Below are positions 1 to 10,473 of a stretch of 64,000 nucleotides of DNA, piece after piece. Both the position numbers and the translations under genes were made by a program. Under the pieces are notes generated by a model. The model ran no database searches. It saw only the letters and a list, made by a program, of their open reading frames with translations, and was not told where the DNA came from. The first letter of the stretch is position 1; each line of letters opens with the position of its first letter. Origin of the DNA: Sclerurus mexicanus (Eukaryota; Chordata; Aves; Passeriformes; Furnariidae); assembly GCA_013396755.1 (NCBI GenBank), contig VWZF01003853.1, positions 471,208 through 535,207 of the forward strand. Direction: 5' to 3'.

Positions 1-700
1 CATGGACTGTCCTGGGAATGACCAGGTTCATTGTCTGCATGGAAAACAAGGGAGAGCCTCTCCAAAACTTCACCTTATTTTGGAGTGCTGTAAAAAAGTG
101 TATCCTAAAGCAGATGACTAGTTTGCCCATGTTACAATGAGAAGTTTACTGGGTGCCTAGGCTGCTGGCTCTGCCATGCCATGGCTCTGCAAGTGACACC
201 AGCCCCTTGCCCTCTTCTGGGAAGGCTGTACTGGCAGGACCTGTGGGGCTGACAGCAGCACTGTCACTGTCCATGGACACTGACCTTCTCTGCTGACCTA
301 CCTGAGCATCCCTGTGCTCAGCTACACACACCCTTGAACTTGGCTCACCTTCTGGCTGCCTGAGAGAGTAGCAAACACTGACTTGCCAGGCTGAGTTTAC
401 ATTAAAAAAAGTCATTGTGCCCAAAGGAATGAATCCTGAATATTTTTTTCACTTTCCTGCTGTGCTGCTATTTATCTCATCTTGTCCCTCACTAACCATG
501 TCCCTGCCACAGTGCAGGCAGCCCTTTGCTTCCCAGTTTCCAGTTAGGCAGTGTGCTTTATAGTTTCTCCCAACTACTGCATGACGACTTCCAGATGAAT
601 TCTTAGACTGAATACTGCCTTCAATAGAACCAGAGAGATTAATTAACCTTTCCAGTAACCTCAGTAGGTGGGTTAGTAGTGGTCAGCTCTGCTGCTCCTG
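1..700. other. Unique noncoding sequence, nothing recognised
   Basis: Moderately AT-rich vertebrate-type sequence with few CpG. All frames are interrupted at short intervals, and no splice-bounded open interval or repeat family was recognised here. Confidence 0.6.
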
Positions 701-715
701 TTGTGCAGAAGACAA

Positions 716-800
716 GATCAAGTAGTCAGGGGTTTGAGCAGCTTGCCCAAAGCTGTGGCAGAAGTCTCGAAGCTGGGTTACCAGGCCTGAGGTCTCACTT
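716..800 (+). repeat. Possible MIR-type SINE fragment (3' half)
   Basis: The stretch around 747-790 follows the order of the 3' half of MIR: a 'gcttgcccaaag' block (the usual 'cttgcccaaggtcaca' region), then a 'gtggcagaa' block, a 'ctgggtta' block and 'cctgaggtctcac'. Similarity is patchy, as expected for an old element in a bird genome. No target-site duplication is visible. It could be chance similarity, because only about 80 bases are involved. Confidence 0.4.
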
Positions 801-1034
801 TCTTATTTGGTCTCAAAGATACAGTTTTCTGTGACCTGGTTTTCTATCAGAATCTCTTCTGAAGTGACTCCTGACTGGCCCAAATGGTGTTTGAAAAAAT
901 TTGCCAGGAAGGGATATTTTCCTGTGAGTCTTATACTCAGGCCTTATTTGTTCTTGGTACTTGCCTATCATGCAGCCTCAGCTTGCCGGGACAATAGTGT
1001 TTTTGTTATTCATTACAGAACTTGAAGTAACTGT

Positions 1035-1049
1035 AAAAAAAAAAAAAAA
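1035..1049. repeat. Poly-A run of 15
   Basis: An uninterrupted run of 15 A, with no upstream sequence recognisable as a retroposed transcript. Simple homopolymer. Confidence 0.9.
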
Positions 1050-3048
1050 TCAGACTCTTCCTTAAGAAGCTTTTAATTTAGTACGTAAGATGTCAGGGAA
1101 AATCAGTGTGAGTCTGTTTCCTCCCTGCTTCATTATGCACCCCATTAAACAGCCTTTATGTTCTGTTTATAGGTTGGTTGTATGTTTTGTCCTTTTTTTT
1201 TCAGTTTTTGAAAAATTTTTTATAAAAGAAACATTTTTACATATGATGTAAAGCAAACTGGACTGAGAAACAGCATTACAAGAAATGCATTTGGCTTGAG
1301 CAAGGAATCTGTGAGACCACAAACATTAGGATGTCCCTAGCAAGAGGCTCTGTGGTGGCACACAGTGGAGGGGAGGCGGGTGGGAAAATCAAACACATTC
1401 CAGACAATTTGCTGATTGCAAATCTTCTGAGGTATAAAATGTCCCTAAATTGGTATGTCCCCTCTTGCAGTGTTAAGAGAGGTCTGATCGCCCAACCTGG
1501 AAAGAGAAAACCACAAGCGACTTGTTAATGTTTCTGTCTCACCCCTATGGTGAGGAGTGGGAGAACGCCTTTTCCAGTTCGTAAACACCGCCTGATTGAC
1601 TGGAGGGATGTTCTCGCCCGGATGTGGCAAATTTTATAGCCGTGTGAATAAGAAACAGAGCACGCAAAGGAAAGTATTACAGTTTAGGGGGTGATAAAAC
1701 TTAATGCCACCCTGCTCCATTTCCCTGCCTCCCCATGTTTTCTCAAAATGTCCATTGAGAATCTTAGGTTTTGTTGAGGCTTAGGAGTCAAAGAGGAAAG
1801 TAAAACAAAATCTGGAGACCAGGAGAGATATCATTCAGAATAATGTATTTATTTTCCTTGAGTAGTGGAAGACAATACCTCATGACTGGATCATGAGATT
1901 GAGAGTGAAGTTTTTCATGTTTTTTCCTTTGATTTACCACAGGATTGCTCAGCAAAGTTATTTTGTTGCTGGATGTCTCAGTTTTTCCAAATGTACTGTG
2001 AGAACAAATCTTGTCCAGGTTGGGCCAAAGCTATGAAGGTTAGTTTACCATTATTTGTAAAGTGCTTTGTGTCACCAAGGATCAAAGTGTCCAAGGGCAG
2101 AATGGACACCCATAGCAGTGCTGCAGTTACACTGCTAAGCTTCCTCTCACACTGCAAGGCCACCTTCTCTGTGTTTTCACTGCTCTTACCTTCGTTTTCA
2201 CACATTACCAAAGTATCTTAATGTAGTAGTAAAGCCTCTGAAGCTTTCTACCATAGGAAGACAAGAAAAGGGAAAACACTGTTCAGGCAGCTCTAGCTGG
2301 GGGAACTGGACTGTCACCATTCCCCAATAAACAGATTTCTAAGCAGAAGAAAAGACAATGGAAATTACTAAGTGTAACAGCAATTCTTGCATGGAAAGTA
2401 CTTCATTTGGTAAATTGTTGACCAGCAAAGGCAAAGGTCTCTGCTCATGATTTGCAGGGAAAAATCTCATGTCAAAGTAAAGGGGATTTCCTCTATGAAT
2501 GAGGTTGCTCTCCTGACTTCAGATCACAGCGGGAAGGTGCTAGTGGTCTGTGAGAGGGAGTGAAAACTAAGGATTGTATTGCTGGAGTAACCAAGTAGAG
2601 AGAGAGGTTAGGGAGAATGAGAAGGGCAGAAAATGGTGATTGATGGTGATGATGATGACTTTATAAGAAAAGGTTCAATAGCGATGAGTAGGATTATTTT
2701 ATTGTGTGACATGCCTTAAGGAAAGAGTCAACAAGGTACCAGGGAAAGCTTTCACAGAGGCACTACTAGGAAAAGAAGGTGAAAAGGAAAGGAAACTACA
2801 GAGAGTGTTGGGAAAACCTCTGCTAAAGTAGAGGGTTGGAAAGATTGCATTGCTGTGCCAATTGCTGCCACATCACACCATAAGGATGGTTTGTGCTATG
2901 ACAAGTAGTGCTACTGGGGAATGCACTGTGTATAGCGTTCCCCTTAAAAATCTGTTCTTGCTGATAGGTCTCTGCTATTGGAAGGCAGAAATGTTTGGGA
3001 CTAACTTGCAAATTACATCTAAATCTATCTTAGCTTGGAGAGCTCCAT
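1050..3048. other. Unique noncoding sequence
   Basis: AT-rich sequence with a short GAT/GGT trinucleotide-rich patch near 2635-2660. Open runs on both strands (for example 1973-2221 plus and 1978-2211 minus) overlap one another and show no protein-like pattern. No gene or repeat recognised. Confidence 0.6.
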
Positions 3049-3081
3049 CCACGTCTCTTAATAAGAGATCTCCAGACGTGG
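3049..3081. repeat. Inverted repeat with 8-bp perfect arms
   Basis: Arms ccacgtct (3049-3056) and agacgtgg (3074-3081) are exact reverse complements around a 17-base spacer. The spacer itself contains a smaller near-palindrome (ctcttaataagag). It could extrude as a small hairpin; no function is implied by sequence alone. Confidence 0.8.
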
Positions 3082-3378
3082 AGAGAAAGGCAATTTCTTT
3101 TTTTCTCATGAGCATTTACAGCCTGAAAAGAAAAAGAAATAATCGGAAAAATAATTCACAGATGTCAAGTCCAGAAGTAGAAATACACAAAACAAGCCTC
3201 TTTTTCATGACTAAAATGCATCACATGTTTTTTTGTGAATATTTATCAGTTTTATTGAATTGGTAACTCATACAGAAAATCAAGAAAAACACCAAACAAA
3301 TCAAGAAAGAAGATGTTGTTTGAGAAAAACCTCATTTTCTTACCTGCTGACAGACAAGTCCTGGGAAGGTGCACCTGG

Positions 3379-3408
3379 TCTCCTCGCCACTAGCAAATGG
3401 CGAGGAGA
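3379..3408. repeat. Perfect 11-bp stem, 8-nt loop inverted repeat
   Basis: Arms tctcctcgcca (3379-3389) and tggcgaggaga (3398-3408) pair perfectly across the loop ctagcaaa. Each arm carries one CpG, notable in a CpG-poor neighbourhood. The stem is too short for a microRNA precursor and is not followed by a U-run, so it is reported only as structure. A palindromic protein-binding site or a relic of a short inverted-repeat element are alternatives. Confidence 0.85.
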
Positions 3409-5741
3409 GCAAGATCCACGGTTTTGAAATTTTCATCAGTCAAACAACTGCATCTTTTATAAGGATTGAAGTTTGGATCATCAGGAAGCACTGAACATCA
3501 TTCTGACGGTTAGAAAAAGGAACAGACCCCCATATGATAGACTTCACTGTACAAAGTATATAGTAATGGGGAGTTACACAGATTTTTCTAAGGTTGGCCA
3601 CCAAAATATTGATGTGTGTCGTGTTAGTGCGGTTTATCTGTTTGGCTTTCAACACCTTTTTCTTTTTGTTGGGGAAAATATTTAAACACATTGATTAATG
3701 GAAAACATATCAGAAACTGCTCAGGATTAATTAAGCAAATCCAATGGAACAGGTCATTCTCTGACTCCTCTCTCCTGGACCTTACCTAGAGAAGTTTGTC
3801 TCTGCCAAGGAAAAGATGGTTAAATTGGTGATCACACAATGTACTCGTTAGGAACTCATGTCCTTGGTTGGTTAAGTAATTGAATGCAAATTAATGCTCT
3901 CCTTCAAGAACACTTAGCAGAATAAATTAGTTCACTTTTTAGTTCCTTTAAATTAAAAAAAAAAAAAACTACAAAAGGAATGATTTTTACTTTGTTGCAA
4001 ATTTAACTAGAACTTTGATTCAAATCTGAATATAATAGCTTTATTTCAAAATTATTTGATTTGACTCTAGTTTTTTTTAAAACTAAAAAAAATTAAACTG
4101 TAATTTTTAAGGCATTCTTTTGTCCTTACTCACTCTTCCTGTTCCTTACCATTGAACAGGGAGGTTAAAAGTAGCAATGTTTTCTGATATTAAAAAACTG
4201 AAAAAATACCGCCCCTCCCAAATCCTTGAAGGGCAATCTTACTCTGCAGATTAAGGGAAAAAAGGTCATTTTCTGTAAGATCCATTCCTCTTCTATAATT
4301 CTTTTCTATTTTTAAATAGGCTTAGTCCATACCTCCTTGTTTCTGTTTTCTTAAATACCTACTAACAATCCCAGGCTGTAACACCTTCTCATGCCCTGGC
4401 AGTGCTACAAAACTGTCCCTGCAGTCAGGGGCTCCCACAGGCATTGCTCTGGACTGGTAGAGTGCAGAAACCATCCTTCCTACTGGATAAGGTCCAACAG
4501 TCCAAAAGCCTGGTTACATGATCTGTCAGACAAGGTACAGTCCAAATCTAAACAACTTCTCTAATGAAATGGCTTTGTTCATACACCCGAGAAATATGGA
4601 AACACTGGAAGTGATGTTAATTGAATTTTCCCTCCTCCTTCCTTCATCCTCAAACCCCACTGCATTTAAAAAAAATCCTTTTTAAAAATAACTATCAGAG
4701 CTGGAAATTAAGTTCACATGAAGTGAGTTAGGGATGAGAGCAAACTCCTGATTAAATTTACTTGGAAAAAAAAAAGAAAGTACCACTAAAGATGGGAGGC
4801 CAGACTTGTGTAAGGCAGTCTGGGGAGAGCATGGGCTCAGCAGCCAAGTGGGTGTCAAGCATTGAGGCAGGTGAGCATCATGCCAGCATCACCCACAGCT
4901 CTCCCTGAGTATTGGGGTGAGTTCTTATCTCCACCTGCAGTATGTGAGCCTAAACAGAGGCTCAGATTTCTGTGGAAAGTGGGTTCCCCCCAGCCACAGG
5001 CTGTGTGCTTTCACTGGCATGAGAAGCGGCTTCCTGCCTTTTGATAACCAACACTAGCTAAGGCAAAATTTCTGCCTAATGTGCATTTCTCAGTGCTTTG
5101 TTGCTATGATTGAAGCAATATTCTTTCCACTGCTTCTCCTGAGAGACTTTCCAGTGCTTGATACGTCTGACTGTTGAAGTGTTGCCTTCAGCAGCCTCTA
5201 ATTACGGTTTGAAATTAAGCTTTTTTTTTATTTTTTCCACCGTGGCTTCTTCTGGCTTGCCGCTGGGATGGTGTTGTCTGGAGTAATCTACAACAAATGA
5301 GTTTTAGAAAGGCAATGACTAGATAGAGAAGGGTGGCAGACTCAGGTTTTGCCCTAAACAGACACTTAACAGTTTGGGATTTTTCTGTGTTCACTTTGAA
5401 ATGCAAACAGTCCCTCTCCTACGTCTCTTGAACATTGTACTCTTATGGGTTATGAACAATTATGAGGATGGGAGCTGTGTATCTATACTTGTCTTGGACC
5501 TCAGCTGTATTTTTCTGACACCCCTGAATTGCCCAAGCTTTCTTGTTGCCCTATTCTTCCTCCTGTATGCACAGTGCCCAGACATAATACCAGTCTCTAC
5601 ACATTCCTCAGTTTCAACTTCCTGAAATCACTAAGTCTGCTTCCCTCACAGTGTTTGAGAAAGGGCCCAAGACCAGTCAATGGGTGTTTCTTAAAGACTG
5701 AAGACTGTATATCCCATGATGGGACCTCACACCTGTAATCT
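3409..5741. other. AT-rich noncoding sequence with A/T runs
   Basis: Contains a 13-A run at 3956-3968 and an AT-rich belt at about 3940-4110. The open runs at 3473-3685 (plus) and 3440-3691 (minus) mirror each other on opposite strands and have no protein-like pattern. No repeat family recognised. Confidence 0.6.
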
Positions 5742-5763
5742 CCAGTTTCCCTAGGGAAACTGG
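5742..5763. promoter_or_regulatory. 22-bp perfect palindrome with EBF-type core
   Basis: Positions 5742-5763 form an exact palindrome (left arm ccagtttccct, right arm its reverse complement). Its centre reads TCCC-TA-GGGA, which matches the published EBF/COE dimer site TCCCNNGGGA exactly. Just upstream, 5712-5724 is a smaller inverted repeat (TCCCA-tga-TGGGA). The palindrome is seen directly. That it is an EBF-bound enhancer element is inference from the motif alone, and the minimal motif is expected by chance about once per 65 kb in random sequence. The full 22-bp symmetry is much rarer. Confidence 0.4.
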
Positions 5764-7825
5764 TGCCTGAAGTTTTGCACAGGCATAGCTGAAGACACAA
5801 CACCTGCTATGGACAATCTCCTTAAAGTGTTGCTGGTGAGAACAAGGCAGGAATTGAAATTTTAAACGGAGAGCATTTCCTGAAAACAAAATGTTTCAGA
5901 GCTTTAAAAATGTGCTTTGCTGTTGCACAGCCAAATGGAAAGCAGGCCAGATAAATTTCTTTTTTTTCTAAAAGACTTGTCTGCCTCTTCCCTTTTGCTC
6001 TTCCCCTCAGAAACAGAGAAAACCAGACAAACATTTTCAATAAGCCTGGTGGAAAAGTGCTCACAAACTGTGAATTTAAATCCTTGCTTAACTATGGGGC
6101 TATGTCTCCATCTCTCACTTTTCCAATGAATATTTCTTTGACATCTAACACCTTTAGCAGGATAGACTTCAGGCAGGCTGGCAGTAGGGGCAGTAGCCAC
6201 ATGCACCATATGTATGGAAAGGAAAAGGGCCTTATCCCACTCTCTCCAAAGGAGGGCAAAAAGAATCTGGAGATTTGCCATGATTGTGGATCGGGGGCCA
6301 TCTTCCCTTGAAATTCTTCCCGTATCTTCCCAACTGTCATCAGAAGTGCCCACCCCACCACAAGTGAGAGTTGTTCTTATTAAAACAGCCACTTCTGATG
6401 AAAACCTATTTTGCACCCCAAATTATTAGCCAACCCTCCCACAGTCATGTATGATACTACATCATGAAACCTGGTGCTGGCTTCTCATTCTCTCTGCAAC
6501 CAACAAAAAGATTTTATTTAAGTAACAATTTGAATGGCTTAAAAAAAGAACAAAAATCTAATTTTAAAGGGATTATGGTGAACCTCTTGTAAATTGTGTT
6601 CAATAAGAAGAGGACTTAGAACAGGGCCTATAATAGGTCTGAGTGACTGTGCTGGGGAAACAGGTAATTTCCTGATGGTTAACAGCTAATTTTTCTAACA
6701 GTTGAAATGCAGGGATCATGCTTATAGTTTTCTAATGGACACTTGTGAAATGGTAAGAGGACTGATGAATACCAGGTGGCCAAACTTCACTTTCCTATTG
6801 TCGACAACTCTATTTAACTCAGCAGGCAGCAGGATCTCTGACCATGGTAGTGTATGGACTGTTTGTAGCTGTATACAGTTTATACCTCCTCTCTTGAGAA
6901 ATAAAAACCATTGATAAATAGCATCACCTCAGTATCTCCATTAGAAACAATAGCATCAAAATTATTCAGTTAAAGAACTCAATCGCCTAAGCATCCTGAA
7001 GTCACCAGAGATACCACTGTCAGTTAACACTGTAATTGCTGACTCAACACATTGCTTTGCTTCTGAAAGCAGCAAGACAGGAATGCTGACTCTATGGGAT
7101 CACCTGTGCCTCAAGGGGTGGCTTGCAAAGCTCACCACTATAGGACCAACAAGGGAAATAAATATGTTAGTATGGCTTTCTGTCAAGCCCTCTTACCATT
7201 CTGTATGCTGTTGACAGTCCTATTTTACAGGAGAAATGTTGTTTATGAGTTCTATGTAATGTTCTCTGTTATGGCATAGTTGACTGTAATTAGTATTACT
7301 TGTAATAAGATCAAATTGGGTTTTTTTCTGACAAAATATGATTTCTTCTTGTAAATGGAGACTTTTCTTCCTATGACTGTGAAAAGTCTTATTTATGTAA
7401 GTTTTTCTAATGCTTTATATCAGAATTTTGTTTGCAAAAAAAGGTTAGTAGATTTCACATAGAATTTTTCACTCAAAATATGGAATAGACACCCATTCTG
7501 AGCCTTCTGCTTACTTGCCCTGGCAGTAGTATCTATCTCAAAAAGGATTTTTGATTATGAAATTCAGAGTCCATTCAGGGCTGCAGAGGTCTGGTCATTC
7601 AGATTTACAGTTTGCAATAATTTTCACTTTTACTGGCCATCTCTTTAGCATTCAGATTTCACTTGCTTAGTGGCAGTCTGGCTTTGCCTCCTGGAAAATT
7701 ATCTAGGAGGCCGTAACACTCGAGCCCCAGAGCTGCAGGTTTACGGGCTCTGCTAAGAGTTTTACTTTAAAATTTATATATCTAGGGTTCCTTAATACCT
7801 TAAGAAAATATCAAGAGAATAATAC
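5764..7825. other. Unique noncoding sequence; longest chance ORF of the window
   Basis: The longest open run in the window lies here (5904-6416 minus, about 170 codons). Its translation has no recognisable domain, low-complexity signature or family motif, and several other open runs overlap it on both strands in different frames. That is what a stop-poor composition produces. No exon-like borders recognised. Confidence 0.55.
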
Positions 7826-8560
7826 ATGGACTTGTTTTCAAGGAGTTTCTTCATTAATTTAGGGGACAAAATAAAGCAACTTGGCAAAGATTCAAAAAGG
7901 GCACTACACAAGCTAAACAAAATGTTCCACCACAAAACCAATTCAGCACATAGTCACCAACAACACCCAAGTCAATATTCAATCAATTTGCCACACTTAA
8001 GTCAAATCCAATCCCCCCAGCTCTGAGCTACCCAAAGCATCAAGAAAGCAGTAAAGAAAAAGAAGCAGAGGGAGCAAGAAGAGAGAGAAGGAGAAAGAGG
8101 GAGCTACCACAGAAAGTTTGTGGCAGACCAGCTCTCACAAGTCCAGGTGGCAGAGCCGCAACATGTAGCACCCCAAAACCTCTGGTTTTATCTGCTCTGG
8201 TCTCCACAGCCAAACCCCCCAGGTGGGGCCTCAGACCCACCAGCCACTCTGAGGTTCCAGGCCAAGGTGAGGGGCCATGTTCTCGCTGACCCTGCCCTTC
8301 TGAGCTGGGTCAGGGGCTCCAGGAGCTGTGGGGTGTTATAGTTTTCCTGGGCTGTTTGTGACTGGCAGCTGCTCCAGGGCTTCCCGTGTGGACTCCAGGA
8401 GCTGCCAGGAGGGATACGACACCACCCCACCTTCGTGAGGTTAGACCCATCCCTTCCCCCTCCATACACGCACACACAACCCACAAGGTGGTTCTGACCC
8501 AATAATAGCTGATCTGGTGTGTAACAGAGACTTCTTTTGAAAAGCCTGTAAAATGTGTCC
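7826..8560. repeat. Repeat-like block, possibly LTR-derived (unclassified)
   Basis: Composition changes sharply inside this block. An A/C-rich, G-poor first part (about 7826-8036) contains AATAAA (7871-7876). A purine-rich AG tract (about 8040-8105) follows, then a GC-rich C-heavy part (about 8150-8480) with a CA-rich patch at 8467-8483. This three-part texture is reminiscent of avian endogenous-retrovirus LTR or adjacent leader DNA, and the reverse strand has a TATA-like AGATAAAACC in the GC-rich part. No TG...CA termini, primer-binding site, gag/pol reading frame or target-site duplication could be fixed. Classification and orientation are inference; the block could be unique sequence. Confidence 0.25.
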
Positions 8561-9228
8561 TTCTCCTGATGCCAAATCATACAGGTTTCTCCCCTTTGCC
8601 AGAAGCTTGTAGATACGTAATGATATGTAGCTTCTGAAACTCCTCCTGCAGAGTAGAAAAATTGATGAGACAGGCTAAATTCCTTTGGACTAGGAATCTT
8701 AAGAGAAATTATTTTCTGATGAAAATTCTCTGCACAAAACAGCTGATAGGTACAAGATACTGTGCAGTTTTATTATACTGTACTACATGATACATTCTAT
8801 GGGATTTAAATCCACAGTGGTTAAGAGCTTGGCTTTCCAGAGACTGTGACATTTCCAGATGAGCTGTGTTGCCCTCAGCCCCTGGAGAATCACAGGCATA
8901 TTAGAGCTCTTCCCAATGAATTAAAAAAAAAGTAACTGGATAAAAGACAAGATTCGCTTTTAAATATATGAAAAGAGCAACATCTAGGGAGGTTGTGAGA
9001 AGACAATGAGAGACAGGAAAACTAAAAAAGAGAGAGATCAGTGAGATCTAGGGCCAATGAAGGAATGAGAGACAGACTCGGCTGCCCATGAACAGTAAGG
9101 CAGCAATCACTGCAGAGCCCATGCTAAGAGTTTGCTTCTCTGCCCCTGCCATATCCCTCCAGTGGAATTAATTCCTCATGTTATGTAGCTGCCTCTTGGT
9201 CCTTCCTGCTCCTTCTGGTATCGTACAG
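8561..9228. other. Unique noncoding sequence
   Basis: AT-rich, purine-rich near 8990-9075. No gene or repeat recognised. Confidence 0.55.
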
Positions 9229-9440
9229 ATCATAGTCCAGTGGTTAACACTTAAAATTGGGAGCTAGGCTTCTTAGGCTCTGTTTGCAGCTTTGTGACTG
9301 ATATATTATGCAGCTATGGGCAAGTTACTTCATCTTTCTGCACCTTAGGTCTCTCATCTTCAGAGAACAACAGTAACAACTGCTCTGCTGGAGAGATTAT
9401 GGGGCTTAACTAACACATCTTTGGAAAGCCATGCCTGACA
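9229..9440 (+). repeat. MIR SINE, near full length
   Basis: The order of MIR landmarks is well kept. It starts with 'catagtccagtggttaacac' (the usual 'catagtggttaag' start), followed by 'ctctgtttgcagctttgtgac'. Next come the core 'gggcaagttacttcatctttctgcacct', 'tctctcatctt', 'aacagtaacaac' and 'gattatggggcttaa', ending near 'tttggaaagc'. This is the clearest ancient SINE in the window and shows that the underlying sequence predates the bird radiation. It gives no information on local function. Confidence 0.8.
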
Positions 9441-9710
9441 TCTTGGAGGAAAAGCAAATTGGTACTAATGCATATTGTTCCTCATGATGCAATGCAGTTA
9501 TTAGGAAAAGATGTTTGCAGGCTCTCAGAAGGTTTGTGGAAATCCTAAGGAAAATTATCTAAAGAAGGGTCACTCACAGGCATACCAAACACTGAGTTAC
9601 GCTTTTTTCAAATTTTGCCAGATTTTATGAAGGAAAGAACGTGTGGACAATGGATTCCAAAGAGAGCCATGGCATCTCCTATCTTACAGAAAGGGAGCTC
9701 AACCAGAGCT

Positions 9711-9779
9711 CACAATCATGGCTTGGCCAGAGCGTTTCTCACCCTCCCCTAATGCAAGTCAATCCATAAGCACATACAA
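9711..9779 (+). repeat. Direct repeat copy A (69 bp)
   Basis: Aligns without gaps to 10320-10388 with 59 of 69 bases identical by hand count. The shared core includes cttggccagag, ttctcaccct, aatgcaagtca and ccataagcaca. Same strand, copies 609 bp apart. I do not recognise the family. It may be a local duplication or two copies of a dispersed repeat. Confidence 0.8.
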
Positions 9780-10319
9780 GAAAGAGTTTTTGTACTTTTA
9801 TGCAGGTAAACACAAATTCAATCCAAGAATAGCTGTCAAGACCCTCATGTACTTGAGCTAAGGATACATGTCCTAGTCCTCATATGCCACCAGTGCTGGA
9901 AGTCTCTGTTTCTCAGAGCTGCAAGTTGGGGTTCAGGGAAATAGATTTTGACTTTTAGAGAGTCTAATAACAAAATTTTCTCTATATGCAAGTGATGAAA
10001 TGAGCCAAATACAGCTGCCTCCCACCAGCCCTGCAATAATAGCTTCAGCTCCTCTAAACTGTCAGCAATAAAATTGTATTTGCTTTGAGCAACACCTTGG
10101 AGAATTGAGGGAAATGGTATTTTAAGGACATAAACCCTATTTTGCAATTTGTATTTATTATACACACTACTTTCTAGTAAGTCATATGGATTAATACTAG
10201 AATCAGAGAGCTTTGCATTCTTACAGCGTCTTCCACTGAAGGACCTCTGCAAGCCTTGGTGAGCTTACCCTCATAGTCCCACAGCCCCTACTCCTGCCCT
10301 CACTTTGCTGATGGGAGAT

Positions 10320-10388
10320 CACACTCATGACTTGGCCAGAGGATTTCTCACCCTTCTCGAATGCAAGTCAGCCCATAAGCACACACAA
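10320..10388 (+). repeat. Direct repeat copy B (69 bp)
   Basis: Partner of the copy at 9711-9779. Similarity ends abruptly on the right: copy A continues gaaagag, copy B continues accatac. It weakens on the left, giving a defined unit rather than a long smear of weak similarity. Confidence 0.8.
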
Positions 10389-10447
10389 ACCATACAGATC
10401 ATCTGTGATGACTTCTGACTTAGCATTCAAAGGCTAGGAAGGAAATG

Positions 10448-10473
10448 TTTTTTTCCCCCTCTTGCAGGTATGT
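10448..10473 (+). promoter_or_regulatory. Recursive-splice-like site (acceptor joined to donor)
   Basis: A 16-base uninterrupted pyrimidine tract (10448-10463) is followed by gcag and immediately by gtatgt (10468-10473). A strong 3' splice acceptor is therefore fused to a 5' donor with no exon between, the arrangement of ratchet sites used in recursive splicing of long vertebrate introns. What is seen is only the motif. Whether this position lies in a plus-strand intron is unknown. Confidence 0.3.

Noticed and set aside
3379..3408. MicroRNA precursor or transcription terminator
   Set aside because: An 11-bp stem is too short for a pre-miRNA, and there is no T-run after it.
5904..6416. 170-codon open frame (minus) as a protein gene
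   Set aside because: No recognisable domain, no splice or promoter context, and several overlapping open frames on both strands. Consistent with chance.
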